In this document: positions 54,999 through 64,000 of the stretch, piece by piece
How the letters are laid out: each line of letters begins with the position of its first letter
Numbering within the stretch: the stretch's first letter is position 1
NCBI GenBank assembly: GCA_025360815.1
Contig: JANYBL010000018.1
Coordinates: 1-64,000, forward strand
Source: Burkholderiales bacterium
GTDB lineage: Bacteria; Pseudomonadota; Gammaproteobacteria; Burkholderiales; Usitatibacteraceae
Direction of reading: 5' to 3'
DNA length: 64,000 nt
Position numbers and translations under genes: made by a program
Notes under the pieces: generated by a model
The model's input: the letters and a program-made list of their open reading frames with translations, nothing else
What the model was told of the DNA's origin: nothing
Database searches by the model: none

Positions 54999-56129
54999 TC
55001 ATTTTATCGCGTCGGCAAGCGCCTTCAAGAACGTCGCGTTCTCAGCTTGCGTGCCAATCGAAATCCGCAGATATTCAGGCATGCCGTAGCTCGCAATCGG
55101 GCGCACAATTACACCCGCTTTAAGGAGCTTCAGGAACACCGCCGCCGCGCCGCCACCAGGCGAATCAACGCCGCCCATCTTGACGCAAACAAAATTGCCA
55201 AATGACGGAATGTGGTCCAATTTCAATGCTGCAAAACCCGCCAACAGTTGCGCCATGCCTTGCTCGTTCACCTTAAACGAACGCTCTATAAATTCGATAT
55301 CGTTTAACGCGGCTGTAGCCGCCACCTGCGCCAATGTATTGACGTTAAACGGTTGCCGAACACGGTTCATCAGCGCCACGACATCGGCATGCGCAATCCC
55401 GTAACCTACTCTTAGACCGGCCAAGCCGTAAGCCTTGGAAAACGTGCGCGAGATGATGAGATTTGGAAACTCTTTTGTCCACGCCGCCGTATCAACGCGC
55501 AATTGCTTGGGCAGATATTCGGTATAGGCTTCATCCATCACAACCAACACATTGGCGGGGACTTTTTTGAGCGCGGCATGGAGCACGGCGTTGTCCATCA
55601 TCGTGCCCGTCGGGTTGTTAGGATTCGCAATGAACATGAGCTTGGTGTTGGGCCGGATTGCAGACAACATCCCATCCAAATCGTGGCCAAAGTTGCTTGC
55701 CGGAACTTCGATTCCCATGGCGCCGACGGCCTTCACGGCCAACGGATAAACCGCGAACGCATGCTGTGAATAGACGGCCGAATCATTCGGTGTTAAGAAC
55801 GACCGGGCGGCCAATTCGAGGATGTCGTTGGAGCCGTTGCCAAGCACAATATTTTCATGCGCAACGTTAAATTTTTTCGCAATCGAATCCTTCAAATCAA
55901 AGCCGTTGCCATCGGGATAAAGCGCCAAGTGTGGCAATGCGGTCTGCATCGCCGCCATCGCTTTCGGACTCACCCCGAGCGGGTTCTCGTTGGAGGCGAG
56001 TTTGACAATATCAGCTTCGTTTAGTCCCAACTCACGCGCAAGCTCGGCGATGGGTTTGCCGGGCTGGTACGGAGCGATTTCGCGGATGTATTTTGGGGCT
56101 AGATCAGCAAAACTCTTGGTGAGGCTCAT
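54999..56129 (-). CDS. hisC: histidinol-phosphate aminotransferase
   Basis: PLP-dependent class II-like aminotransferase, 376 aa from the ATG at 56129 (the track start two codons earlier is TTG). ASNENPLGVSPKA, GNGSNDILELAARSF, NPNNPTGT, and the PLP Lys in SRTFSKAYGLAGLRVGYG. In this betaproteobacterial position it probably also serves aromatic amino-acid transamination between pheA and tyrA. Confidence 0.94.
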   Translation of the reverse strand: MSLTKSFADLAPKYIREIAPYQPGKPIAELARELGLNEADIVKLASNENPLGVSPKAMAAMQTALPHLALYPDGNGFDLKDSIAKKFNVAHENIVLGNGSNDILELAARSFLTPNDSAVYSQHAFAVYPLAVKAVGAMGIEVPASNFGHDLDGMLSAIRPNTKLMFIANPNNPTGTMMDNAVLHAALKKVPANVLVVMDEAYTEYLPKQLRVDTAAWTKEFPNLIISRTFSKAYGLAGLRVGYGIAHADVVALMNRVRQPFNVNTLAQVAATAALNDIEFIERSFKVNEQGMAQLLAGFAALKLDHIPSFGNFVCVKMGGVDSPGGGAAAVFLKLLKAGVIVRPIASYGMPEYLRISIGTQAENATFLKALADAIK

Positions 56130-56175
56130 AAACAACTTTCAAAAACAAATTTACAAAAAGCAGGTCGACAACCCG

Positions 56176-57279
56176 CTAAATAACGGCCGTCGGATAAGAA
56201 CCCAACACCTTCACATACCCTGCAATTTTCCGTACTTCATCAAGCGCTTCGGAAACATTGGCATCCAACTGATGCCCTTCAATATCGACAAAAAACAGGT
56301 AATCCCAAATCGCCACTTTCGAGGGGCGTGATTCAAATTTGCTCATCGACACGCCACGTTGCGCAAATGGTGTGAGCATTTCATAGACAGCACCGGCGCG
56401 GTTGGTGGCGGATAAAACAAGAGACGTTTTGTCGTGGCCGGATGGTTTTGGCTCGTAGTTGCCGAGTACTAAAAAGCGGGTGGTGTTGTTAGGTTCGTCT
56501 TCGATATTGGACGATAGAATAGCTAAGCCGTAATGCGCCGCCGCCATCTCACCCGCTACTGCTGCGGATAACAATTCGACAGACGCTCGTCGCGCCGCTT
56601 CGGCATTGGATGAAACTGAAATGCGTTCGGCATGTGGCAGGTTGATATTGAGCCATTCATGGCATTGCGCGAGCGATTGGCCGTGGGAAAATACACGTTG
56701 AATTTGCGCCATGTCTCTGACCGATTGCGACATCAAATGATGATGAATCCGCACCACCACCTCGCCACAGGTTTTGAGCGGCGTTTGCGGCATTAAATCG
56801 AGCGATCGCCCGACTGCGCCCTCAGTCGAGTTTTCTACCGGCACCACACCAAAATCGGCCGCGCCCGATTCGACTGCCCGATAGACTTCATCAATGCTGG
56901 CGGTTGGTTGCGTGTCGGCGCCTTCGCCAAAATGTTTGGTCGCTGCGAGTTCGCTAAACGTACCCTTGGGCCCTAAGTACGCCACCGTGACCGGCCGCTC
57001 CAGCGCCAAGCAAGCCGACATAATTTCACGGAACAATCTCACGACGACTTCATCGGGCAGCGGACCGTCATTGAGCGATTTGATGCGCCGTAACACCTCA
57101 GCCTCGCGCTCGGGACGATACGCTTGGCCGACTTTCAGTGAGCCGACTTGGCGCGCAATCGCGGCACGATCATTTAGCTTGGTAAGAATTTCTACGTCGA
57201 GCGCGTCGATGGCGATGCGTAAATCGGCCAAATTAAGCGGCACAGCTTGGGGCGGATTGAGAGCAGAATCAGTGGACAT
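56176..57279 (-). CDS. pheA: bifunctional chorismate mutase/prephenate dehydratase
   Basis: P-protein of 367 aa. AroQ-type chorismate mutase at 15-95 (LRIAIDALDVEILTKLNDRA), prephenate dehydratase at about 97-275 (VAYLGPKGTFSELAA, FGVVPVENSTEG, NNTTRFLVLG with the catalytic Thr), and a C-terminal ACT domain with the phenylalanine-binding ESRPSK. Feedback inhibition by phenylalanine is expected from the ACT domain. Confidence 0.96.
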   Translation of the reverse strand: MSTDSALNPPQAVPLNLADLRIAIDALDVEILTKLNDRAAIARQVGSLKVGQAYRPEREAEVLRRIKSLNDGPLPDEVVVRLFREIMSACLALERPVTVAYLGPKGTFSELAATKHFGEGADTQPTASIDEVYRAVESGAADFGVVPVENSTEGAVGRSLDLMPQTPLKTCGEVVVRIHHHLMSQSVRDMAQIQRVFSHGQSLAQCHEWLNINLPHAERISVSSNAEAARRASVELLSAAVAGEMAAAHYGLAILSSNIEDEPNNTTRFLVLGNYEPKPSGHDKTSLVLSATNRAGAVYEMLTPFAQRGVSMSKFESRPSKVAIWDYLFFVDIEGHQLDANVSEALDEVRKIAGYVKVLGSYPTAVI

Positions 57280-57453
57280 GTAGGGCGAATCGTTTCTGGC
57301 GTGAAAGCAGTCGTAAGTGTATTCTTTGGAGCGTTCGCAGCGGTGTTTGCAACGATCTTGATGGCATAGAAGAAATGTACCCTAAAAAGCCACTTTGCGG
57401 CCATCGAAAACGACCCTAAAACACGTCGCCTCAATGCAATTTCCGCAATTTCG

Positions 57454-58554
57454 TCACGCTAACTTTGCCGCAAACGCCCGCATGTACAACACCAGCGCTT
57501 CAACAGCCTCTGGTGACACCGCGTTGTAAATAGAGGCTCGCAAGCCGCCAACTGCCTTGTGCCCCTTCAGACCCACCAATCCGGCGGACTCAGCGCCCGC
57601 CAAGAACGCGGCGTTGTGCTGCTCATCGCGGAGGAAAAACACCACATTCATTTGTGAGCGATCCGCCACAGCCACGTCGTTACGATAAAAGCCGTTTGAG
57701 TGATCAATTGTCTGATAGATCTGCTTGGCTTTGGCAGCGTTCACCTTACCCATCGCCTCAACACCGCCGTTTTGCTTCAGCCATTTGAAGGTTAACCCCG
57801 CGAGATAAACCGCAAAGGTCGGCGGCGTGTTGAGCATCCAATCGTGTTTGGCTTGTTGGGTGTAGTCGAAAACTGATGGCGTCATTGCGTGTGGATGCCC
57901 CAGCAAATCCTCGCGGACAATCACCATCGTCAGACCCGATGGCCCGATGTTCTTTTGTGCCCCGGCGTAGATGCAACCGAATTTCGATACGTCCATGGGG
58001 CGCGACAAGATGTGGGATGACATATCGGCTACCAATGGTACGCCGTCATCGAATTCCGGAATCGAAAAATACTCCACGCCGTGCACGGTTTCGTTGGTGC
58101 ATATATGCCGAAACGCCGCGTCCTTGCTGGGTTTCCAGCCACTAACGTCGGGCACGTAGGTGAAATTTCTATCTTCACTGGAAGCGATGGTGGTGACTTC
58201 GCAATACTTTGTAGCTTCCTTAATCGCGCCGGTTGACCACAATCCCGTATTCACATATTCCGCTTGGTTTTTACCGCGCAGCAGGTTTAGCGGGATAAAC
58301 GAAAACTCGCCTTTGCCGCCGCCTTGCAGAAATAAAACCTTGTAGTTGGGAGGGATTGCCATCAGCTCCCGAAAATCGTGCTCAACTTCGGCGGCCAATG
58401 CCATAAATATCTTGCCGCGATGGCTCATTTCCATGATCGAAATACCGGTGCCTTGATAATCGAGAAGTTCGGCTTGGGCTTGGATGAGAACTTCAGTGGG
58501 AAGGGCTGCGGGGCCAGCGCTAAAGTTGAACGTACGATTCTGGGTGCGGTTCAT
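57454..58554 (-). CDS. serC: phosphoserine aminotransferase
   Basis: PLP enzyme of serine and pyridoxal-phosphate biosynthesis. 366 aa; FNFSAGPAALPTEVL start region, SHRGKIF, FLQGGGKGEFSFIPLNLL and the PLP Lys in YAGAQKNIGPSGLT. The ATG overlaps the stop of the upstream PIN-toxin gene by one base (TAATG), so serC translation may be coupled to the toxin-antitoxin transcript. Confidence 0.96.
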   Translation of the reverse strand: MNRTQNRTFNFSAGPAALPTEVLIQAQAELLDYQGTGISIMEMSHRGKIFMALAAEVEHDFRELMAIPPNYKVLFLQGGGKGEFSFIPLNLLRGKNQAEYVNTGLWSTGAIKEATKYCEVTTIASSEDRNFTYVPDVSGWKPSKDAAFRHICTNETVHGVEYFSIPEFDDGVPLVADMSSHILSRPMDVSKFGCIYAGAQKNIGPSGLTMVIVREDLLGHPHAMTPSVFDYTQQAKHDWMLNTPPTFAVYLAGLTFKWLKQNGGVEAMGKVNAAKAKQIYQTIDHSNGFYRNDVAVADRSQMNVVFFLRDEQHNAAFLAGAESAGLVGLKGHKAVGGLRASIYNAVSPEAVEALVLYMRAFAAKLA

Positions 58555-58994
58555 TATTTTTTAACCAAGGGATTGCGTGTCTTGCGTTTTGGGAAACGAG
58601 AAAAATCACGATCTGCCGTCCAAAGCTCTGAAACACCGTGGTGCAGGTAAATCACCGCAATTTTTGCGTCATGAATCATTCCGCTCGAAGCTTTTAAGGA
58701 GGCCAGGAGATTATCAATGATTTCAAGGTAGCCTGCGCCTTCGCCAATAAAATGAAACATCGGAAACAACGTGCAGTTTTTCAGGAACTGCATCGCAAGG
58801 TCTTGCGGCGTTGCAGACCGATGGATCTTTTGGTTGGTGACCGCAGACAAAAATTCATGCGCACATGGCCAGGGAATTGCCCAACGCCCCCCCCCGCTGG
58901 CGCTTATTTCGGTGACAGCACGATGCGCTTCATTGTGGAAGGGATATTCCGTTCTGGTGGCGTAAACCAAAATGGTGGTATCAATCGCGATCAT
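58554..58994 (-). CDS. vapC: VapC-type PIN-domain toxin
   Basis: 146-aa PIN ribonuclease-fold protein. Acidic metal-binding residues are placed as in VapC: IAIDTTILVYA at the start, HEFLSAV in the middle, HDAKIAVIY and LWTADRDFSRFP at the end. Overlaps the antitoxin gene by 14 bases and the serC start by one. Expected to be an RNase held by the upstream antitoxin. Confidence 0.85.
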   Translation of the reverse strand: MIAIDTTILVYATRTEYPFHNEAHRAVTEISASGGGRWAIPWPCAHEFLSAVTNQKIHRSATPQDLAMQFLKNCTLFPMFHFIGEGAGYLEIIDNLLASLKASSGMIHDAKIAVIYLHHGVSELWTADRDFSRFPKRKTRNPLVKK

Positions 58995-59313
58995 TTACGG
59001 CTTTGCCGCAGAATGACCACCTTTTTTGTAAATTTTTTTGTAGGTAAAGGCGCATCACTTTAGGTAGGACAGCGTCGCTAGCCGGATTAAACGGATAGCC
59101 GTGTATTTCATCGCGAATTCTATCCCAAGGTACATTCAGAAATTCAGGCGCAACCTCGCCCGACACAATGGGAATGTCAAGCAGGTAAGGCACTGCGGCC
59201 TTTTCACGCACTTCAAAGCGCGTGACGATCGATTTAAAAGTCTCACCCTCGCGCTGGGCCAGCTTCTTCGTTCGGCGGGAAAGGTTGTCAGAAATTTCAA
59301 GCGTTGTTTTCAT
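58981..59313 (-). CDS. vapB: VapB-type antitoxin
   Basis: 110 aa from the ATG at 59313; MKTTLEISDNLSRRTKKLAQ and EGETFKSIV is the usual VapB ribbon-helix-helix opening. GEVAPEFLNVPWDRIRDEIHG is the typical toxin-binding end (core PEFLNVPWDRIRDEI), but the frame continues for about 37 basic residues into the vapC start, longer than relatives. The track start at 59325 lies inside the presumed operator and is less likely. Confidence 0.8.
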   Translation of the reverse strand: MKTTLEISDNLSRRTKKLAQREGETFKSIVTRFEVREKAAVPYLLDIPIVSGEVAPEFLNVPWDRIRDEIHGYPFNPASDAVLPKVMRLYLQKNLQKRWSFCGKAVNDRD

Positions 59314-59320
59314 ATGGGTG

Positions 59321-59340
59321 ACCATATCTGCAAATATGGT
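59321..59340 (-). promoter_or_regulatory. inverted repeat, candidate VapB operator
   Basis: ACCATAT-CTGCAA-ATATGGT is a perfect 7-bp inverted repeat immediately upstream of the vapB ATG. VapB proteins autoregulate through such sites; binding is inferred. Confidence 0.6.
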
Positions 59341-59374
59341 TTGGTGTCAACTTAAGAGCTGGTGGACAAGCAGG

Positions 59375-59407
59375 TGAAAAAAAACGCCCATCGTCAAGAT
59401 GGGCGTT
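59375..59407 (-). terminator. Rho-independent terminator after the DUF2059 gene
   Basis: On the minus strand AACGCCCATC-TTGAC-GATGGGCGTT followed by eight or more T. A 10-bp GC-rich stem; it lies about 50 bp after the DUF2059 stop and insulates it from vapBC. Confidence 0.92.
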
Positions 59408-59459
59408 ATATAAAAATTGAGTTTGGCACGCAGAATCATGCCCCGCCAAAAAACGAAAA

Positions 59460-60074
59460 TTACTTCTTGGCAGGCGCACCGGATTTATTGGTTTGACTGT
59501 TCTTTTTCACTTCCTCGGCAACCTCATCTACAATTTTTGTGATCGCTGCATTCATGCGTGGCGCAATCAACCCCATGATTTCCGGCATGGTTTGTTGCAT
59601 CATTAGCGGGAGCGTGGTCAGCGTCTTTTTGCCAACAGGACTTACGTAAAAAGCGGCAATCGCTTTAACCTCCTCCACCGTGAAGTTTTTGGCGTACATC
59701 CGCGCCATAATGTCTTCAATGCCCTGTAAAATTTGTGGGTCATTGTAGATATCGAGCACCGCTCTGGCCGCACTTTCCGATGCTTTTCCGGCTGATTTCC
59801 GCGCCTCGATTTTTTCCGCATCCGACATTTTGATGTTGTTCGCAAACATCTGATCCATCATCTTCGGCATGTTTTGCGCCATTGAGACAGTCATCTGCAT
59901 CATCATTTGCTTAAAATTCATTGCGTCAAGCAGCTCCCTGACCGCCGCTTTTTGATCCGGCGATACCGTGACCGCCGGTGCGCCTGCCGCCTCGGCCTGC
60001 GCATAGCTCGATAACGATGCCATCGCAATGGTTAAACTCATTGCAACAGCCAAAAGAGATTGAATTTTTTTCAT
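59460..60074 (-). CDS. DUF2059 exported protein
   Basis: 204 aa with a signal peptide (KKIQSLLAVAMSLTIAMASL, cleavage after SSYAQA). The DUF2059 block is visible as DIYNDPQILQGIEDIMARMY and FYVSPVGKKTLTTLPLMMQQ. Met-rich stretches (MMMQMTVSMAQNMPKMMDQM) run through residues 55-80. Expected in the periplasm; function of the family unknown. Single gene with its own terminator. Confidence 0.85.
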   Translation of the reverse strand: MKKIQSLLAVAMSLTIAMASLSSYAQAEAAGAPAVTVSPDQKAAVRELLDAMNFKQMMMQMTVSMAQNMPKMMDQMFANNIKMSDAEKIEARKSAGKASESAARAVLDIYNDPQILQGIEDIMARMYAKNFTVEEVKAIAAFYVSPVGKKTLTTLPLMMQQTMPEIMGLIAPRMNAAITKIVDEVAEEVKKNSQTNKSGAPAKK

Positions 60075-60252
60075 TTTATTCCTGGTTGTTAAAACGTCAG
60101 TGTAAATAAGTCAGAGCAATTAAATTCTGTTCGGGTATTTTCAGTTGAGTCCCAATCCTTTGCGCCCTTGGGTACTTTTGGCACATTGGGGGACCGTTAA
60201 CTTCCTTGAGCCACTGCCTTTGGTGATTTTAAATCCCCAGAAGATTCAAGCC

Positions 60253-62835
60253 CTAAAACAAATCAGCCGATTCTTCATCCGACTCAACCACCTTCTGCAA
60301 GCCCGACAACTTTGACCCTTCATCTAGGTTAATCAGTGTTACGCCTTGCGTTGAGCGGCCCATTTCACGAATCTGCTTGACCTTCGTCCGAATCAGCACC
60401 CCGCCGGTAGTAATCATCATGATTTCATCCGTTGGCTGTACCAGCACAGCGGCGACTACCTTGCCATTACGGGCGGAGGTTTGAATCGCGATCATGCCTT
60501 GGGTGCCACGGCCATGGCGGGTGTATTCCGAAATAGCGGTTCGTTTGCCGTAACCCTTTTCAGTTGCGGTCAGAACAGAATCTTTTTCGTCTTGGGCGAC
60601 CAGCATCGAGATTACCTTACCGCCTTTGGCTAAATTCATCCCACGCACACCGCGTGTGTCACGACCCATTGAGCGCACATCAGATTCTTCAAATCGGACC
60701 GCCTTGCCCTCGTCGGAGAATAACATTACGTCATGCTTGCCATCAGTTAAGGCGACGCCGATCAGGTTGTCGCCCTCGTCCAACGCAATGGCGATAATGC
60801 CCGCCTTACGGGGGTTGCTAAAATCAGACAACGCCGTTTTCTTGACCACACCTTCGGAGGTTGCAAAGAACACGAATTTATCTTCAACAAATTCTTTGAC
60901 AGGCAACACAGCACTGATTTTTTCATCGGGCTGCATTTGCAGCAAATTCACAATCGGCTTACCACGTGAGATGCGCGACCCCTGCGGAATTTCATAAACC
61001 TTCACCCAATAGACGCGGCCTTTGTTGGAGAAGCACAGCACGTAGTCGTGGGTATTGGCAATGAACAATGTCTCAATAAAATCATCTTCTTTCATTGCCG
61101 TCGCCTGCTTGCCGCGACCGCCACGCTTTTGCGCGCGGTAGTCATCCACTGGCTGGTACTTGATGTAGCCGGTGTGCGACATGGTCACGATCACTTCTTC
61201 CTTCGCGATCAAATCTTCCATCGACATTTGCTGGCCGTTAAGCACAATTTCAGAGCGACGTTTATCGCCAAACTTTTCTTTAATCGCCTTTAATTCCTCG
61301 GCAATAATAGCGCTTACCCGCTCGGGCTTTGACAAAATATCAAGCAGATCGGTGATACGGTCCATCACTTCTTTGTATTCAGCCACAATCTTGTCTTGCT
61401 CAAGGCCTGTCAAACGCTGCAATTGCATCTCGAGAATGCGCTGGGCCTGCACATCGGACAAACGATAGCCGTTGTTGTGCAGACCATACTCAGCCAATAG
61501 TCCTTCGGGGCGGTAGGCTTCAATACCCGCATCGGCGGCGGTCCGCGCCAACATTTCTTCTACCAGCTTCGAGCGCCAGACCTTGCCCATCAACTTTACT
61601 TTGGCTTCAGACGGTGTTTGCGCCGACTTAATGAGTTCAACGATCTCATCGACGTTCGATAATGCAACCGCCAAACCTTCCAAAATATGACCGCGATCGC
61701 GTGCTTTACGGAGCTCAAATACTGTGCGGCGCGTTACAACCTCGCGGCGATGGCGTAGGAAATAATCAAGGAATTGTTTCAGGTTCAAGAGCTTCGGCTG
61801 GCCGTCGCAAATCGCGACCATGTTCATGCCGAAGGTATCTTGCATTTGCGTCATTTTGTAGAGGTTATTGAGCACCACCTCAGGCACTTCGCCGCGTTTT
61901 AATTCGATCACGGCGCGCATGCCGGATTTATCGGATTCATCACGCAAATCCGAAACGCCTTCAAGCTTTTTATCGCGCACTAACTCGCCGATTTTAATCA
62001 GCAAATTGGCTTTGTTTACCTGATACGGGAGCTCGTCAATAATGATCGCTTGGCGGCTACCTTTTTCGAGATTCTCAAAGTGCGTACGGGCACGCATAAT
62101 CACCCGGCCGCGGCCGGTCCGGTAGCCGTCGCGCACCCCATCCACGCCATAAATAATACCGGCGGTTGGGAAATCAGGCGCTTTGACAATGTCAATCAAG
62201 GCTTCAATATCAATTTGCGGATTATCAAGCACCGCCAAACATGCATCGCAAATATCGTTCAAGTTATGCGGTGGAATATTGGTAGCCATACCGACTGCAA
62301 TACCGCCCGAGCCGTTGACCAACAGATTCGGAAATTTAGCCGGGAGAATGAGCGGCTCGCGTTCGCTGCCGTCGTAGTTCGGGCCGAAATCAACAGTGTC
62401 GCGATCTAAATCTTCTAACAACTCCGCGGCGATTTTGGACATGCGGATTTCGGTGTAACGCATCGCCGCCGCGTTATCGCCATCAACCGAGCCGAAGTTA
62501 CCCTGACCTTGCACCAGGGGGTATCGCAGCGAAAAATCTTGCGCCATTCGCACGATAGTGTCGTAAATCGCAGTATCACCGTGCGGGTGGTACTTACCCA
62601 TCACATCACCCACAATGCGCGCCGATTTTTTGAACGGCTTATTCCATTCGTTCGATTGCTCGAACATCGCGAATAGGCAACGGCGGTGCACCGGCTTCAA
62701 GCCATCACGTACATCGGGTAGCGCGCGACCAACAATCACGCTCATCGCGTATTCGAGGTAGCTGGTGCGCATCTCCGATTCAATCGAAATCGGATGGGTT
62801 TCTTTTGCGAATTGGGGCAATAGCGGTTCAGTCAC
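60253..62835 (-). CDS. gyrA: DNA gyrase subunit A
   Basis: 860 aa, breaks and rejoins DNA in the A2B2 gyrase. Active Tyr in [13 protein letters not shown], quinolone-region [15 protein letters not shown] (Thr at the E. coli Ser83 position, Asp87 kept), GyrA box as QKRGGRGKQ near 590, six beta-pinwheel blades, and an acidic C-terminal tail [10 protein letters not shown]. Divergent from ompA. Confidence 0.97.
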   Translation of the reverse strand: MTEPLLPQFAKETHPISIESEMRTSYLEYAMSVIVGRALPDVRDGLKPVHRRCLFAMFEQSNEWNKPFKKSARIVGDVMGKYHPHGDTAIYDTIVRMAQDFSLRYPLVQGQGNFGSVDGDNAAAMRYTEIRMSKIAAELLEDLDRDTVDFGPNYDGSEREPLILPAKFPNLLVNGSGGIAVGMATNIPPHNLNDICDACLAVLDNPQIDIEALIDIVKAPDFPTAGIIYGVDGVRDGYRTGRGRVIMRARTHFENLEKGSRQAIIIDELPYQVNKANLLIKIGELVRDKKLEGVSDLRDESDKSGMRAVIELKRGEVPEVVLNNLYKMTQMQDTFGMNMVAICDGQPKLLNLKQFLDYFLRHRREVVTRRTVFELRKARDRGHILEGLAVALSNVDEIVELIKSAQTPSEAKVKLMGKVWRSKLVEEMLARTAADAGIEAYRPEGLLAEYGLHNNGYRLSDVQAQRILEMQLQRLTGLEQDKIVAEYKEVMDRITDLLDILSKPERVSAIIAEELKAIKEKFGDKRRSEIVLNGQQMSMEDLIAKEEVIVTMSHTGYIKYQPVDDYRAQKRGGRGKQATAMKEDDFIETLFIANTHDYVLCFSNKGRVYWVKVYEIPQGSRISRGKPIVNLLQMQPDEKISAVLPVKEFVEDKFVFFATSEGVVKKTALSDFSNPRKAGIIAIALDEGDNLIGVALTDGKHDVMLFSDEGKAVRFEESDVRSMGRDTRGVRGMNLAKGGKVISMLVAQDEKDSVLTATEKGYGKRTAISEYTRHGRGTQGMIAIQTSARNGKVVAAVLVQPTDEIMMITTGGVLIRTKVKQIREMGRSTQGVTLINLDEGSKLSGLQKVVESDEESADLF

Positions 62836-63189
62836 GGCGGCTCTTCTCGTTAAATTCTGTTGAAGCGATGGTTTAACCGAGACTCGACAGAGTCGAATCC
62901 TAGCTAAGCCTTTGATTTATATAAAATTTGAAATACACCAAGCACACTAATTTAGCATATTGGACAAAAAAATGCCATCCAGTGTCGAGAAAACCACTAG
63001 CGATGCTGCTTACGCATTACTGCAACACACTACCTGTAGTGTTTCGCTTTGAAAAACATATTTACTGTGGTTTTTGTTGCGAATCTACAACTTCACGCCT
63101 CATAGTGTTGTTAAAAGGATGTGTGAAGGTTGTGTGCGGCAAAATGAATCGTGTATCATTCAAGAGGTTGAAGTTCGGGGCGTACTTTG

Positions 63190-63225
63190 TCTTTGAAACA
63201 TATCGTGTCTTTGAAGCATACCGTG
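63190..63225 (+). repeat. 18-bp tandem duplication upstream of ompA
   Basis: TCTTTGAAACATATCGTG followed directly by TCTTTGAAGCATACCGTG (16/18 identical). Confidence 0.75.
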
Positions 63226-63342
63226 CCATAAATTTTGAATTATCGAATTAAGCAGGCTGTGGATGGCGATGTGCTGTTGGTTTTGGTGCTCGCAACCGTC
63301 TGATCAGTGTTTAATCGTTAATCGATAACAAGTTTTTGTTTC

Positions 63343-63348
63343 TATAAT
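63343..63348 (+). promoter_or_regulatory. -10 hexamer of the ompA promoter
   Basis: A perfect TATAAT 35 bp upstream of the ompA ATG. A TTAATC about 19 bp upstream is the best -35 candidate. Leader of about 28 nt. Confidence 0.5.
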
Positions 63349-63382
63349 ATTTTTATTCTATCAACCCTCTCGGGAGTACAAA

Positions 63383-64000
63383 ATGAAGAGTTCTCTGATC
63401 ACCAAACTGCTTGCAGCAACACCAGCCTTCGCGGCTTGTTTTGCGATTGCGGGCGTTACGCCAAATCTGCTGGATTCACAAGGCCAGCCAGTACGTGACG
63501 GCTCGGGCGCCTGCGTCCGTAGCGAGTTCAGCGTGGAGCATCCAGATTGCGTTGCCAAAAAAGCAGAGCCAGCGAAACCTGCGGCCCCTGCTGCACCAGC
63601 AGCTCCTGTTGCGCCTGCCGCGCCAGCTGCGCCAGCCGCGCCAGCTGCACCGGCACCTGCATCGGTTAAGCAGTCAATCACCATCCAAGCCGAAGCGCTG
63701 TTTGATTTTGATAAGTCGGTCTTGAAGCCGGGCGGTAAAAAATCAATTGATGAAGCAATTGCGAAGATGAAAGACCTTGACATCGATATGGTCATTGCAA
63801 CCGGCCATACGGATTCAATCGGTACCGATGCTTACAACCAGAAGCTATCCGAGCGTCGTGCTACGACCGTTAAAGAGTACATGGTCAGCAAAGGTGTTCC
63901 AGCGGCCAAGATCACCATCTTGGGCAAAGGCGAAACACAGCCGGTGGCAACAAACAAAACTGCTGAAGGCCGCGCGAAGAATCGTCGCGTTGACATCGAA
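63383..64000 (+). CDS. ompA: OmpA-family outer-membrane protein (5' part)
   Basis: Runs off the window, so absent from the ORF track; 206 codons are seen from ATG with CGGGAG upstream. N-terminal export signal (MKSSLITKLLAATPAFAACF), a short Cys-containing periplasmic/surface segment, an Ala/Pro linker of repeated AAP units at about 65-93, then the peptidoglycan-binding OmpA domain with ALFDFDKSVLKPGG, ATGHTDSIGTDAYN and the Arg-containing LSERRATTVKEYM. Anchors the outer membrane to murein. Its place beside gyrA is typical of betaproteobacteria. Confidence 0.92.
   Translation, partial: MKSSLITKLLAATPAFAACFAIAGVTPNLLDSQGQPVRDGSGACVRSEFSVEHPDCVAKKAEPAKPAAPAAPAAPVAPAAPAAPAAPAAPAPASVKQSITIQAEALFDFDKSVLKPGGKKSIDEAIAKMKDLDIDMVIATGHTDSIGTDAYNQKLSERRATTVKEYMVSKGVPAAKITILGKGETQPVATNKTAEGRAKNRRVDIE

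Larger units (their letters stand above)
62836..63382. other. gyrA-ompA divergent spacer
   Basis: About 550 bp. A 107-aa ORF in it has no recognisable features and an atypical composition. It contains an 18-bp tandem duplication and the ompA promoter, listed separately. Confidence 0.5.

Noticed and set aside
55548-55590. hisC segment ACATTGGCGGGGACTTTTTT resembling the CTAG repeat
   Set aside because: It encodes a conserved, normal-length part of HisC (VPANVLVVMDEA) and has no CTAG; similarity is probably chance.
62880-62910. GAGTCGAATCCTAGC as a tRNA T-arm
   Set aside because: No acceptor, D or anticodon stems can be built around it.
62928-63251. 107-aa ORF between gyrA and ompA
   Set aside because: Odd composition rich in Cys, Lys and Phe, no ribosome site, and it runs through an 18-bp tandem duplication; most likely non-coding promoter DNA.

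Overview
The window is chromosomal DNA of a betaproteobacterium, most likely Burkholderiales-like. The order gyrA-serC-pheA-hisC-tyrA-aroA with a divergent ompA, the order pncC-recA-recX, and the block sdhCDAB-sdhE-gltA-odhA-odhB-lpdA-zapE are all typical of that class. There is no prophage, insertion sequence, CRISPR array, rRNA or tRNA that I can see. Most of the window is core metabolism; the unusual material lies in spacers, in protein linkers and in a few decayed genes.

Layout. 0.2-18.5 kb is a loose (deoxy)nucleoside-salvage region: deoD, then on the minus strand deoC with a two-domain ALDH16-like aldehyde dehydrogenase, and nupC-deoA-GNAT, interleaved with a lipobox-bearing 7TM diguanylate cyclase, a SixA-like phosphatase, an orphan GspF/PilC-like protein paired with a membrane-anchored zinc metalloprotease, and pncC-recA-recX, where recA is preceded by two SOS boxes. 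Divergent from nupC are lrgA-lrgB. 18.6-21.9 kb holds a DUF2721 protein, an overlapping fau-folD one-carbon pair, a decayed CDGSH gene colliding with a rhodanese fragment, and a Mug-type glycosylase.

22-38.5 kb runs entirely on the minus strand: sdhC-D-A-B-E, gltA, odhA, odhB, a small membrane protein, lpdA, zapE, acuI, a response regulator and prpE. 39-49.8 kb runs mostly on the plus strand: an orphan HicB, a GntR/UTRA regulator (minus), then a CitE-like lyase, a mesaconyl-CoA hydratase-like MaoC protein, a second CoA-ester lyase, prpB, GNAT, VOC, prpC, an unknown gene and prpD. Together with prpE and acuI this points to propionyl-CoA handling by the methylcitrate cycle, possibly joined to glyoxylate/propionyl-CoA (methylmalyl/mesaconyl-CoA) chemistry. 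50-64 kb holds a LytTR remnant, glutathione-dependent formaldehyde oxidation (frmA-frmB), the aromatic/serine biosynthesis block, a VapBC-type pair whose toxin stop overlaps the serC start, a DUF2059 protein, gyrA and the 5' part of ompA.

The most interesting signal is a dispersed ~56-bp repeat bounded by CTAG tetranucleotides, opening CTAGTATTGGCGGGC. I find about ten copies by eye. Six occupy intergenic spacers and four lie inside genes, exactly in interdomain linkers or a C-terminal tail (ALDH16, LrgA, Mch-like, OdhB). It behaves like an RPE-type protein-tolerated small repeat. A second genome habit is short (12-18 bp) imperfect tandem duplication in spacers, once also inside deoD.
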